51,670 nt of DNA from positions 1 through 51,670 of the forward strand of contig PGZR01000033.1 in NCBI GenBank assembly GCA_002841405.1. Reading direction: 5' to 3'. Every line of letters starts with the position of its first letter. The first letter of the stretch is position 1. Below, one piece after another: positions 1-8,671 of this stretch. The translations under genes were made by a program, and so were the position numbers. Source of the stretch: Firmicutes bacterium HGW-Firmicutes-4. GTDB taxonomy: Bacteria; Bacillota; Clostridia; Eubacteriales; Eubacteriaceae. The notes below the pieces were generated by a model. It was not told the origin of the DNA. It did not search any database and saw only the letters and a program-made list of their open reading frames with translations.

Positions 1-54
1 CTGTTTATACAGGCGTTGATCAAAGGATATGGACGAGTTAAAATCATCAGTTAA
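1..54 (+). CDS. C-terminal end of an unidentified protein (partial)
   Basis: Frame 1 is open from the window edge to a TAA at 52-54 and gives 17 residues ending GRVKIIS. A terminator-like hairpin starts two bases later, which fits the end of a real gene running in from the left. The fragment is too short to assign to a family, and a chance open frame cannot be excluded. Confidence 0.4.
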   Translation: MFIQALIKGYGRVKIIS

Positions 55-55
55 A

Positions 56-82
56 AGGTCGGTTTTTTTAGAAAACCGACCT
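56..82. terminator. Hairpin terminator between the left-edge gene and argG
   Basis: An 11-bp perfect stem (AGGTCGGTTTT 56-66, AAAACCGACCT 72-82) has a 5-nt loop. On the plus strand a run of seven T lies at 90-96 after a short spacer; on the minus strand four T follow directly. It sits between two convergent genes and probably serves both, mainly argG. Confidence 0.7.
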
Positions 83-105
83 CCCCACATTTTTTTCATG
101 TTATT

Positions 106-1323
106 TTATTCCCCTTTTTCTTCTCGGCTGAGTCGCATTAAAGCGCGAACCTTAAGCGGTAAGCCAAATAAATGGATAAATCCTTCAGCGTCTTTATGAT
201 CATATAGATCGCCAGTGGTAAAGCTGGCAATTTCAGCATTGTAAAGTGAATAAGGTGAAGCAACACCAATGAGAATAATATTACCCTTATATAATTTCAG
301 TCGAACATTGCCGGTAACTGTTTTTTGGGTTTCATCCACAAAAGCGGTTAGAGCTTCACGAAGAGGTGTGTACCATTCGCCATTATAGGCTAACTCGGCA
401 AACTTAACGGCAGCCTGTTGTTTAAAGCCAAAGGTTTGACGATCTAGACACATGTGTTCCAATTCTTCGTGGGCGTTATAAAGGATTGAACCGCCGGGGG
501 TTTCATAAATCCCCCGGGATTTCATCCCAACTACCCGGTTTTCAATTAAATCCACTACTCCGATGCTGTGACGACCGCCGATGATGTTAAGTTGTTCAAG
601 CAGTTCTCGGCCAGTCATTTCAACACCGTTTAATCGAACCGGAACACCTTCTTCAAAGTCAAGACTGACAATTTCCGCTTCGTCAGGTGCTTCTTCCAAT
701 GGGGTTGTCATCTGCAGTAATTTTTTATACTGTGGTTCTAAAGATGGATCTTCCAACTCCAGACCTTCATGACTCATATGTAAGATGTTTTTATCACGGC
801 TGTAACTGTTGCTGATTGACATCGGTACCTTGATATCATGCATGACACAATAGTCCATGGCATCTTCACGGGATTTAATATCCCAAATTCGCCAGGGGGC
901 GATGATTTTTAATTGTGGTGCCAAAGCGCCAATGGTCAATTCAAAACGGACCTGGTCATTGCCTTTACCAGTAGCACCATGACAGATGGCTTCGGCGCCT
1001 TCCAGTTCTGCATATTTTACCAGCACCTTGGCAATTAAGGGACGAGCCAGGGAAGTGCCCAATAAATATTTTTTTTCATATATAGCATCAGCTTTAAGGG
1101 CCGGCCAGACAAAGTCTTCGACAAACTCATCGGTAACATCTTCGATATATAACTTGCTGGCTCCGGAAGCAAGGGCTCGTTCTTCGAGGCCGTCCAGTTC
1201 AGTACCCTGTCCGACATCCACACATACGGCAATAACTTCGTAGTCATAGGTGTTTTTAAGCCATGGGATAATGGTTGTGGTATCCAATCCACCGGAATAG
1301 GCAAGAATTACTTTTTTCTTCAA
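106..1323 (-). CDS. argG: Argininosuccinate synthase
   Basis: It condenses citrulline and aspartate using ATP to argininosuccinate, the penultimate step of arginine synthesis in the cytoplasm. The 405-residue length is normal. The N-terminus has the PP-loop ATP-binding motif [10 protein letters not shown] (residues 7-16), and the family sequences [15 protein letters not shown] and [14 protein letters not shown] are present. The ATG is preceded by AGGAGG at 1331-1336 (minus strand). It is divergent from argCJBD across a 398-bp region with arginine-box-like sites. argF and argH are not in the window and must lie elsewhere. Confidence 0.97.
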   Translation of the reverse strand: MKKKVILAYSGGLDTTTIIPWLKNTYDYEVIAVCVDVGQGTELDGLEERALASGASKLYIEDVTDEFVEDFVWPALKADAIYEKKYLLGTSLARPLIAKVLVKYAELEGAEAICHGATGKGNDQVRFELTIGALAPQLKIIAPWRIWDIKSREDAMDYCVMHDIKVPMSISNSYSRDKNILHMSHEGLELEDPSLEPQYKKLLQMTTPLEEAPDEAEIVSLDFEEGVPVRLNGVEMTGRELLEQLNIIGGRHSIGVVDLIENRVVGMKSRGIYETPGGSILYNAHEELEHMCLDRQTFGFKQQAAVKFAELAYNGEWYTPLREALTAFVDETQKTVTGNVRLKLYKGNIILIGVASPYSLYNAEIASFTTGDLYDHKDAEGFIHLFGLPLKVRALMRLSREEKGE

Positions 1324-1373
1324 TTTTATATCCTCCTGATAATAATCGCTTTTGTATAATAAACTTAATTACA

Positions 1374-1408
1374 TGAATGATTATACAATCATTTTATGAG
1401 AAATGCAA
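1374..1408 (-). promoter_or_regulatory. argG promoter with arginine-box-like operator
   Basis: Read on the minus strand there is TTGCAT (1403-1408), a 17-bp spacer and TATAAT (1380-1385). Overlapping the -10 is TGAATGATTATACA (1374-1387), one mismatch from the ArgR half-site layout TGAAT-4-ATTCA, inside an inverted repeat ATGATT-4-AATCAT (1377-1392). Repression by ArgR with arginine is an inference from this match and from the genes on either side. Confidence 0.65.
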
Positions 1409-1459
1409 GTATAAAAAGAAAGAACTTATAAAAAATTAATATTTATGCACAAAAAACGC

Positions 1460-1488
1460 TTGAATATGCATAATGGGTAGAGTATAAT
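1460..1488 (+). promoter_or_regulatory. argCJBD promoter with arginine-box-like half-site
   Basis: TTGAAT (1460-1465), a 17-bp spacer and TATAAT (1483-1488) form a near-consensus sigma-A promoter directed at argC. TGAATATGCATAAT (1461-1474) overlaps the -35 and matches one arm of an arginine box well and the other poorly. Transcription would start near 1495, leaving a leader of about 227 nt. Confidence 0.65.
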
Positions 1489-1494
1489 ACAGGA

Positions 1495-1721
1495 ATAAGA
1501 TATTAATAAATTTCATAAAAGACAGACAGACCTCATTTATTTTGGTAAAATAAATGTTTAAAGTAATTGTGTTGATAGATTATTAATAGGAATAAAAAGA
1601 ATATTAAGATTGTAGATAAACCCCGTACCGATTTCTTATGGAAATAGAATGTGCGCCTCGATTTGCCTAAACTCTTACTATTCTTAAACAAAGGCATTTA
1701 AGAAAGGAAAGGTAAATTAAA
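1495..1721 (+). promoter_or_regulatory. Untranslated leader of argC
   Basis: This stretch has no convincing ORF. It holds an AT-rich 10-bp perfect hairpin at 1534-1556 (CATTTATTTT, loop GGT, AAAATAAATG) followed by TTT, and an 8-bp perfect hairpin at 1681-1704 (TTCTTAAA..TTTAAGAA) ending at the ribosome binding site AGGAAAGG (1705-1712). The second could modulate argC translation. I recognise no riboswitch class. Confidence 0.4.
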
Positions 1722-2762
1722 ATGATTAAAGCATCTGTAATCGGAGGAACTGGTTATGCCGGACAGGAACTGATCCGAATTTTAATGCGGCATCCAGAAG
1801 TGGAAGTAGTGACAATCGGGACCAGAAGCTTTTCCGGGCAGAAATTTAGTGATGTCTACGGAAATTTTGAAGGCATTACTGATCTTGTTTGCGAAGCAAC
1901 GGACATCAAGGTGCTGGCAGAAAAGTCGGATGTGGTTTTTCTGGCCTTGCCTCATGGCATTGCATCCAAAACCGTTACGGCGGATGTACTCGAGAAAACT
2001 AAGGTCATTGACCTGGGGGCGGATTTTCGCCTTAAAGATATTGAAATCTATGAAGACTGGTATAAAACCGAGCATTTCAATCATTCATTACTTAATGAAG
2101 CGGTTTATGGATTATGTGAATTGCATCGCGATGAGATAAAAAAAGCCCGGCTCATTTCGAATCCCGGCTGTTATACCACCTGCAGCATTTTAAGCCTGGC
2201 ACCGCTTTTAAAAAAAAATCTCATTGATACCAGTAGTATTATCGTCGATGCCAAATCCGGGGTAACCGGAGCCGGCCGGGGAACGATAACCGAGCTGATG
2301 TATTCCGAGTGCAATGAAACCATCAAGGCATACAAAATCGGGACCCATCGCCATACCCCGGAAATTGAGCAGGAATTGAGGTTGTTAAATGGACAGGACT
2401 TCAATATCCTGTTCACCCCCCATCTGGTACCGATGAACCGGGGAATCTTGGCCTTATCCTACGCCAAGCTAACCGCCGACCTGAGCATGGAAGAGGTCAA
2501 GGCGATTTATCGGGAATTCTATCAAGATGAATATTTTGTCAGAATTCTGGACAACCGGATGCCGGAAACCCGCTGGGTGAAGGGCACCAATTATTGCGAC
2601 ATCGGCCTGACCATTGATTCCCGAACCAACCACATCATTGTGGTTGGAGCCATTGATAACCTGATTAAAGGCGCTGCCGGACAGGCTGTTCAGAATATGA
2701 ATATCTGTTTTGGTCTGGCCGAAAAAACCGGCATTGACTTTATTGCCGATTTCCCCATCTAA
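1722..2762 (+). CDS. argC: N-acetyl-gamma-glutamyl-phosphate reductase
   Basis: It reduces N-acetylglutamyl phosphate to the semialdehyde with NADPH, the third step of arginine synthesis. The 346 residues have the N-terminal Rossmann motif IGGTGYAGQEL (8-18) and the catalytic cysteine in SNPGCYTT (about 147-154). It heads argC-J-B-D, with ATG ten bases after a clear AGGAAAGG. A 297-bp gap filled by a repeat element separates it from argJ, unusual inside such a compact operon. Confidence 0.96.
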   Translation: MIKASVIGGTGYAGQELIRILMRHPEVEVVTIGTRSFSGQKFSDVYGNFEGITDLVCEATDIKVLAEKSDVVFLALPHGIASKTVTADVLEKTKVIDLGADFRLKDIEIYEDWYKTEHFNHSLLNEAVYGLCELHRDEIKKARLISNPGCYTTCSILSLAPLLKKNLIDTSSIIVDAKSGVTGAGRGTITELMYSECNETIKAYKIGTHRHTPEIEQELRLLNGQDFNILFTPHLVPMNRGILALSYAKLTADLSMEEVKAIYREFYQDEYFVRILDNRMPETRWVKGTNYCDIGLTIDSRTNHIIVVGAIDNLIKGAAGQAVQNMNICFGLAEKTGIDFIADFPI

Positions 2763-2816
2763 ATAGTAAGTGACAGATTTTTAAAGAGCTGTGTGATTTG
2801 GATAAACACAGAATTA

Positions 2817-2999
2817 GTACCGACAATTGTTACATCATGTTGTCTGCATCGGAGCGAACAGATTGATCAACCTGCGTGGAGGCAACGAGTCAATCACAAG
2901 CTGGCTTGTAGTTGGCGACTGCCCGCGACTAATAAGAAATTTAATTTCTTATTAGTGTCCGATTCCGCAGCAGACAACAGATTAACAATTGGTCGGTAC
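2817..2999. repeat. 183-bp inverted-repeat element (MITE-like) between argC and argJ
   Basis: The left end reads GTACCGACAATTGTTA and the right end, inverted, GTACCGACCAATTGTTA. The similarity continues inward about 35 bp (both arms contain TGTTGTCTGC). The interior carries a perfect 13-bp hairpin (ACTAATAAGAAAT 2928-2940, ATTTCTTATTAGT 2944-2956) and a small ACAAGC/GCTTGT hairpin. There is no convincing ORF and I could not define a target duplication. Related ends occur at 8518, 48732 and 49864. Confidence 0.7.
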
Positions 3000-3059
3000 G
3001 TAGTTTGGTGATAACCTGACGGATCATAAAAGATCCATTTAAATATGAGGAGTAAAGAC

Positions 3060-4283
3060 ATGAAAGTAATAAAGACAGGCGGAGTAACAACCCCTATCGG
3101 TTTTAAAACCGGGGGGATCAGCTGCGGCATCAAAAATAGCGAAAAAAATGATCTGGCGATGATTGTTTCGGAAGTACCAGGCGCAACCAGTATTATGACA
3201 ACAACAAATGTTGTCAAAGCAGCCCCGATTCTCTGGTGTAATAAAGTCATCAAGAATCCTTATAAACAGGCGGTGGTGGTCAACAGTGGCAACGCCAATG
3301 CCTGTACCGGACCAAAAGGAGAGGAAGCGGTGTCAGCCACAGCCAGCAAAGCGGCAGCGGTTTTGGGTTTGCAGCGCGAGGATGTACTGATCGCCTCGAC
3401 CGGGGTGATCGGGGTGATCTTACCGGTGGAAAAAATCCTATCAGGCATTGAGGCCCTGGGGCCTCAACTGGGAAATAGCCAGGAAGACAGCAATATTGCC
3501 GCCAATGCGATTCTGACCACTGATACGACTCAAAAGACCATCGCCGTCGAAGTGGAAATCGGTGGGAAATCAGTGAAGATCGGAGGCATGGCCAAGGGCT
3601 CGGGGATGATTCATCCCAATATGGCCACGATGCTGTCCTTTGTGACGACTGACGCAAAGATTGAACCGGCTCTGCTTGATAAACTTCTGAAAGAAACCAC
3701 GGTCGATACCTACAACATGATCTCGGTCGATGGCGACACCAGTACCAATGATATGGTCACGGTGATCGCCAACGGGATGGCCGGTAATCAGCCCTTGCAG
3801 GAAAATACCCCAGATTATGAAATTTTTAAAGAAGCCTTTATTTATGTTCATAAAACCCTGGCCAAAAAAATCATTCGCGACGGCGAAGGTGCTTCCAAGT
3901 TTGTGGAAGTGGAAGTCCGTGGTACCAAAACAAAGGATGATGCCCGCAAGCTGGCAAAATCGGTGATCACTTCCAGTCTGGTCAAAACAGCATTGTTTGG
4001 CGAAGATGCCAACTGGGGACGAGTACTCTGCGCCTTGGGTTATTCCGGGGCCGACTTTGATCCATTAAAAGTTTCTCTGGTTTTTTCCAGTCAGGCTGGG
4101 ATGATCACCCTTTTAAATGACGGTGCCCCAATCGCTTTTGATGAAGACGAAGCTAAAAGAGTTTTATCCGAAACAGATATTCATATTGCGGTTGAAATAG
4201 AAGAAGGTGACGAAAAGGCCGTGGCCTGGGGTTGTGATCTGTCCTACGACTATGTTAAGATCAATGGCGATTACCGAAGTTAA
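3060..4283 (+). CDS. argJ: Bifunctional glutamate N-acetyltransferase / amino-acid acetyltransferase
   Basis: It transfers acetyl from N-acetylornithine to glutamate, and probably also acetylates glutamate from acetyl-CoA, making arginine synthesis cyclic; no argA or argE is seen nearby. The 407-residue chain has the self-cleavage region KGSGMIHPNMATML, where autoproteolysis before the Thr gives the nucleophile of the beta subunit. An upstream ATG at 3045 is in frame, but GAGGAG at 3047-3052 places the start at 3060. It follows the repeat element in the gap after argC. Confidence 0.95.
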   Translation: MKVIKTGGVTTPIGFKTGGISCGIKNSEKNDLAMIVSEVPGATSIMTTTNVVKAAPILWCNKVIKNPYKQAVVVNSGNANACTGPKGEEAVSATASKAAAVLGLQREDVLIASTGVIGVILPVEKILSGIEALGPQLGNSQEDSNIAANAILTTDTTQKTIAVEVEIGGKSVKIGGMAKGSGMIHPNMATMLSFVTTDAKIEPALLDKLLKETTVDTYNMISVDGDTSTNDMVTVIANGMAGNQPLQENTPDYEIFKEAFIYVHKTLAKKIIRDGEGASKFVEVEVRGTKTKDDARKLAKSVITSSLVKTALFGEDANWGRVLCALGYSGADFDPLKVSLVFSSQAGMITLLNDGAPIAFDEDEAKRVLSETDIHIAVEIEEGDEKAVAWGCDLSYDYVKINGDYRS

Positions 4284-4304
4284 AAAAGTAGAAAAGAGTA
4301 ATAA

Positions 4305-5174
4305 ATGGAAAAATATATTGAAAAGGCCAAGATTCTAATTGAAGCCTTGCCCTATATCCAACAGTTTAAAAAGAAAACCATGGTCATTAAATATGGCGGT
4401 AGTTTTATGTATGATGAGGCCAGAAAACAGTCGGTCATGGATGATATTTCGCTGATGCGGCTGGTTGGCATCCGGGTGATCATTGTTCATGGCGGCGGCA
4501 AAGATATTTCCGGGATGCTAAGTGATCTCGAGATCCAAACCGAATTTGTGGAGGGTTTGCGGATCACCAATGAGAAGGTAGTCGAAATTGCCGAGATGGT
4601 TTTGTCAGGAAAAATCAACAAGGAAATTGTGCAACTGCTCCAGAACCGCGAAATGAACGCTGTCGGGCTTTCTGGCAAGGATGGCGGGATGATCAAGGTT
4701 AAGAAGAAGTTCATCAATAATCTCGACATCGGTTTTGTCGGGGACATTATTCATATCGATAATCGTCTCTTGAATACCCTGTTAAAAGACGACTATCTGC
4801 CGGTTATTGCGCCGATTGGTACTGATAAAACTGGCCAGAGCTATAATATTAATGCCGATCATGTGGCCTATGCCATCGCCAAATCAATGAAGGCCGAAAA
4901 ACTAATCTATCTGACCGATACCGATGGGGTCTATATGGATCCAGATAACCCGGATTCGATTATCCGGCGGCTCTTTGCTGAAAATGTGCCCAAGCTGATT
5001 GAAGAGGGGATTATCTCCGGCGGAATGATTCCCAAGGTCGAAAACAGCGTCGACGCCTTGAACCAGGGGGTCAATTCGGTACATATTTTAGACGGTAAGG
5101 TGGAACACTGCATGTTATTGGAACTGTTTACTGCGGCTGGGGTGGGAACGATGATTCGACGTTCGATTATTTAG
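4305..5174 (+). CDS. argB: Acetylglutamate kinase
   Basis: It phosphorylates N-acetylglutamate with ATP, the usual feedback-controlled step. The 289 residues show the amino-acid kinase motifs: KYGGSFM near the N-terminus, HGGGKDIS (about 60-67), the NADHVA segment and the C-terminal SGGMIPKV. The ribosome binding site is weak (AGAAAAGAG), with a 21-bp gap after argJ, so translation may depend partly on coupling. Its last codons carry the AGGAGG used by argD. Confidence 0.96.
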   Translation: MEKYIEKAKILIEALPYIQQFKKKTMVIKYGGSFMYDEARKQSVMDDISLMRLVGIRVIIVHGGGKDISGMLSDLEIQTEFVEGLRITNEKVVEIAEMVLSGKINKEIVQLLQNREMNAVGLSGKDGGMIKVKKKFINNLDIGFVGDIIHIDNRLLNTLLKDDYLPVIAPIGTDKTGQSYNINADHVAYAIAKSMKAEKLIYLTDTDGVYMDPDNPDSIIRRLFAENVPKLIEEGIISGGMIPKVENSVDALNQGVNSVHILDGKVEHCMLLELFTAAGVGTMIRRSII

Positions 5175-5183
5175 GAGGACAAG

Positions 5184-6356
5184 ATGGATTTAATAACACG
5201 AGGAAATAAGGTGATCATGGAAACCTATAAGCGTTTTCCATTAGTCTTTGATAAGGGCCAGGGCTGTGTCCTGACTGATAATAATGGCAATGAATATCTG
5301 GATTTTGTGGCCGGGATTGCCGTCGACGCCCTGGGTCATTCCCATCCGGGTCTGCTGGCGGCAATGCAGGGGCAGATGGAAAAACTGGTCCATGTTTCCA
5401 ACCTTTACTGGTCGGAACCGGGCATTGAACTGGCCGAAATGCTGACCAAAGCCAGCGGACTGGACAAGGTTTTCTTTTGCAACAGCGGGGCCGAAGCCTG
5501 TGAAGCGGCCTTAAAACTGTGCCGGGTTTACGGCAAGCTCAAGAAAAATAAAGAAGCCGTGCAAATCATTGCCATGAATCAGTCCTTCCATGGCCGAACC
5601 TATGCCGCGATTACCGCCACCGGTCAACCAAAATACCAGGAAAACCTGGAACCGCTGATGCCGGAGATATATCATGTGCCCTACAATGATATCGACGCCC
5701 TGAAGGCACAGATCAACCCTAAAACCTGTGGCATTATTTTAGAACCGATTCAGGGCGAAGGAGGAATATATCCCGCTGACCCGGATTATTTAAAAGAAGT
5801 CCGGAAAATCTGTGATGAACAAAACATTGTCCTGATTTTTGACGAGGTGCAAACGGGCATCGGCCGTTCAGGAAAACTGTTTGCCTATCAGCAATACGGA
5901 GTGGTACCAGATGTGGTGACCATGGCCAAAGGCTTAGGCGGCGGGGTCCCCATCGGTGGGATTATTGCCAAAGACCATGTGGCCGAAGTTTTTGCACCGG
6001 GTACCCATGCTTCCACCTTTGGAGGCAATCCATTTGTGACAGCCACTGCTAAATATGTGATTGAAACCCTGACGGCACCAGGATTTTTCGAATCAGTGGT
6101 AGAAAAAGGCGATTATCTGAAAAGCAAACTGGAAGCCTTAAAGAAAGACCATCCGGCCATAAAAGAGGTTCGCGGCATGGGACTGATTGTCGGGGTTCAG
6201 ATTGATGCCGATCTGGGGGCCATCGTTGCCAAAGCGATGGAAAAGGGCTTGCTGCTGATCACTGCCGGCAGCAATGCCATCCGTTTTGTGCCACCCCTGG
6301 TGGTTACCAAAACCGAAATTGATCAGGCTGTTCAGATTTTTTCTGAATGCCTATAA
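5184..6356 (+). CDS. argD: Acetylornithine aminotransferase
   Basis: A PLP enzyme converting N-acetylglutamate semialdehyde to N-acetylornithine with glutamate; homologues also act in lysine synthesis. The 390 residues match class III aminotransferases: FCNSGAEACEAALK for cofactor phosphate binding, FDEVQTGIGRSG, and the Schiff-base lysine in TMAKGLGGGVPIGG. AGGAGG overlaps the argB stop, nine bases before this start. It is the last gene of the operon and is closed by a strong terminator. Confidence 0.95.
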   Translation: MDLITRGNKVIMETYKRFPLVFDKGQGCVLTDNNGNEYLDFVAGIAVDALGHSHPGLLAAMQGQMEKLVHVSNLYWSEPGIELAEMLTKASGLDKVFFCNSGAEACEAALKLCRVYGKLKKNKEAVQIIAMNQSFHGRTYAAITATGQPKYQENLEPLMPEIYHVPYNDIDALKAQINPKTCGIILEPIQGEGGIYPADPDYLKEVRKICDEQNIVLIFDEVQTGIGRSGKLFAYQQYGVVPDVVTMAKGLGGGVPIGGIIAKDHVAEVFAPGTHASTFGGNPFVTATAKYVIETLTAPGFFESVVEKGDYLKSKLEALKKDHPAIKEVRGMGLIVGVQIDADLGAIVAKAMEKGLLLITAGSNAIRFVPPLVVTKTEIDQAVQIFSECL

Positions 6357-6360
6357 AAAT

Positions 6361-6385
6361 AAAACGGGGCGATTTGCCCCGTTTT
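6361..6385. terminator. Bidirectional terminator between argD and the sensor kinase gene
   Basis: A perfect 10-bp stem (AAAACGGGGC 6361-6370, GCCCCGTTTT 6376-6385) has a 5-nt loop and T-rich flanks on both strands. It lies 4 bp from both convergent stop codons and serves both genes. Confidence 0.9.
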
Positions 6386-6389
6386 ATTT

Positions 6390-7811
6390 TTAATGTTTTT
6401 TCAATAAGATGTTGACAATGCTGTCAATAATCGATAAACCCAGGCCGGAACCGCCGGTTGATCGAGAACGGTCACTACTGATGCGGTAAAAGCGCTCTTT
6501 GATTTTTTCAAGTTCAGAAGGGGGAATCCCACAGCCGGTGTCGCTGACGATGATTTCATTCATGGTTTTACTGTGGACTCGACAGCTCAGGGTGATGGTT
6601 CCGCCAACCGGAGTGTATTTGCGGCTATTGTCCAGCAGACCCCGAATGGCCTGAATTAACAGGCCTTCATTACCCCGGACAAAGGCATGATCACAGGATT
6701 CCATGATGTATTGGTGGTCCGGATCGATCATTTGACACTGAAAGAATATTTTTTCCAATAATGTCGAAACATCCAGAATAATAAAATCTTCATCAAAATA
6801 ATTATTTTCAATGCGCGTAATCAACAGTAAATCTTCAACCATCTTATTCATCCCCTGAATTTCATCACGAATCGCCTCGATCGATTCATCCCTCAGTTGT
6901 GGGTCGTTTTTGCCCCAATCCGATAAAATATCGATATAACCCTGAATCACCGTCAGGGGAATTCGTAGCTCGTGGGAGGCGTCAGAAACAAAGCGTTTTT
7001 GGTTATTAAAAGCCGACTCCAGTTTCTTAATCATCTGGTTCAGAGACATGATCAACTGATCCAGTTCATCCTTGTTGCCGGTTTCTTCGATTCGCACATT
7101 GAGGTTGTTTTCGGTGATGTTTTTGGCGGTTTCAGAAATTTCAATCAGCGGTTTCAGGGTTTGTTTGGTACCATAAATGCCGATCAGGATAATTGCAATC
7201 ATTCCCAGAATGCTGATGGCGATCATCAGGACGAACAAGGTGGTCATAAACACGTAACTGTCATTGAGGTTTTTGATAATCTGGAGATAGATAATATCGC
7301 CGTCCTCCAGTACATAGTAAGACCCCAGATAATAGTATTCGATCTGGTTGTAGCGCAGCGAGTTGACCGAGATCATCTGATTATTATCGTCATTAAAGCT
7401 GAACTCGAACAAATGAAAATTGTATTTTTCCAGATTTTCAGCAACCAGCAGATCAGTCAGAATTTCCGAGGACTGATAAATATTGCCCTGGTTATCTTTG
7501 AGCTGATAGGCAATCAGGGAATTATCCTTGATATAGGGGTATAGTTTATCAGAGATAAATTCCAGGCGTGCATCCGCTGGTAACCCGAGCAGGGTGGCCA
7601 TGTTTTCATCCAGGGTGTTGATAACATAATTATTAAACCGGATCATCGTGGATTTGCTTTCGTTTAAAATAAGCTGCTGTGAAAAAAAGAAGACCATTAA
7701 AAACGACAGTGTCAGAACTGCGGTGAGGGCCAGAATAAAAAAGAAAACGATCCGATGATATATTTTCAGTGGCTTTTTCCGACCGGGGATATTCAGCTTA
7801 TCGAACCACAT
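6390..7811 (-). CDS. Two-component sensor histidine kinase, C-terminally short
   Basis: A membrane sensor of 473 residues: TM1 about 21-43, an extracytoplasmic domain about 44-188, TM2 about 189-213, a HAMP linker, a HisKA domain with phospho-acceptor His280 in DASHELRIPLT, and an ATPase domain with DTGCGIP and GGSGLGLSI. The protein stops about 20 residues after GLGLSI (ends NILLKKH), so the final beta strand with the usual GT.F motif is missing, and no other frame supplies it. It overlaps the upstream regulator gene by 14 bp, so the pair is translationally coupled. The signal sensed is not predictable. Confidence 0.9.
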   Translation of the reverse strand: MWFDKLNIPGRKKPLKIYHRIVFFFILALTAVLTLSFLMVFFFSQQLILNESKSTMIRFNNYVINTLDENMATLLGLPADARLEFISDKLYPYIKDNSLIAYQLKDNQGNIYQSSEILTDLLVAENLEKYNFHLFEFSFNDDNNQMISVNSLRYNQIEYYYLGSYYVLEDGDIIYLQIIKNLNDSYVFMTTLFVLMIAISILGMIAIILIGIYGTKQTLKPLIEISETAKNITENNLNVRIEETGNKDELDQLIMSLNQMIKKLESAFNNQKRFVSDASHELRIPLTVIQGYIDILSDWGKNDPQLRDESIEAIRDEIQGMNKMVEDLLLITRIENNYFDEDFIILDVSTLLEKIFFQCQMIDPDHQYIMESCDHAFVRGNEGLLIQAIRGLLDNSRKYTPVGGTITLSCRVHSKTMNEIIVSDTGCGIPPSELEKIKERFYRISSDRSRSTGGSGLGLSIIDSIVNILLKKH

Positions 7812-8475
7812 AGCCCCGCCCCCGCACGGTCTGGATCAGTTTTTCATCAAAATCCCGGTCGATTTTATCCCGCAGATATTTAATATAAACATCAACAATA
7901 TTATCTCCACCGTCATAATCAAAGCCCCAGACCTTGGTAAGGATCTGTTCCCGGGACTGAACCAGATCATGGTTGAGGACCAGATAATAAAACAGATCAA
8001 ATTCGGTCCGTGATAAGGTAATTTCCTGGGACTGCCGTTTGACGCTGAAGGAGTCCAGATCGATCTCAATGTCTTTAAAAACCAGATGGGTGTTCAGCGC
8101 TGCTTCTGGTGTATTTTTTCGGATATTGGCTTTAATCCGGGCCAGCAGCTCTTCAAAATTAAAGGGCTTAGTCACATAATCATCGGCCCCAAATTCAAAA
8201 CCAGTTACCACATCACTGGTATCATCCTTGGCGGTTAACAAGATAATTGGCAGATGATGATTCTGCGCTTTGATATATTTCAGGACATCATAACCTGAGA
8301 CCTCCGGCAGCATAATATCAAGTAAGATCAGATCAACGGCAGGGTTTTGATGATAGGCTTCAATCCCTTCCCGACCGGTAAAAGCCTTAGCCGTGGCAAA
8401 GCCCGCATGCTTCAGCTGCAGCTCAATGATCCGGGATATTTTCTTATCATCTTCAATGATGAGTATTTCTTTCAT
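7798..8475 (-). CDS. OmpR/PhoB-family response regulator
   Basis: A 225-residue DNA-binding regulator and partner of the overlapping kinase gene. The receiver domain starts MKEILIIEDD and has the phospho-Asp in LILLDIMLP and the conserved Lys in DYVTKPF. The winged helix ends TVRGRGYVVR. An open frame runs upstream to 8580, but GGAGG at 8481-8485 sets the start at 8475; the upstream extension is the repeat region in translation. Confidence 0.93.
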   Translation of the reverse strand: MKEILIIEDDKKISRIIELQLKHAGFATAKAFTGREGIEAYHQNPAVDLILLDIMLPEVSGYDVLKYIKAQNHHLPIILLTAKDDTSDVVTGFEFGADDYVTKPFNFEELLARIKANIRKNTPEAALNTHLVFKDIEIDLDSFSVKRQSQEITLSRTEFDLFYYLVLNHDLVQSREQILTKVWGFDYDGGDNIVDVYIKYLRDKIDRDFDEKLIQTVRGRGYVVR

Positions 8476-8517
8476 GAGAACCTCCATAACCAATCGATAA
8501 ATAGAAAGATAAAAGTA

Positions 8518-8548
8518 GTACCTCCAATTGATAACAATTGGTTGGTAC
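8518..8548. repeat. Short palindromic member of the CAATTG/GGTAC repeat family
   Basis: GTACCTCCAATTG, an ATAA loop, then CAATTGGTTGGTAC make a near-perfect hairpin. It matches the fused ends of the larger elements at 2817-2999 and 49864-49959, and the sequence just outside (GGTAG) is shared with them too. It lies in the divergent promoter region of the two two-component systems, so it could also affect their transcription. Confidence 0.6.
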
Positions 8549-8671
8549 GGTAGTTTTCGATTATCCAAGAATGATATCATATTTTCCGGGTTTTATATAG
8601 CTTTAAGATTTCGGCTCTATAATTAGATGTTAGCTTATAATCAAAATTCAAAATGTGGAAGGAGTCGCTTT

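Noticed and set aside
1630-1650. GTACCGAT in the argC leader as another copy of the repeat family
   Set aside because: Only about eight bases agree, with no AATTGTT continuation and no opposite arm.
6972-7544. Plus-strand open frame of 190 codons inside the sensor kinase gene
   Set aside because: It is antisense to the HAMP and sensor region of a clear histidine kinase and has no family resemblance or start signal.
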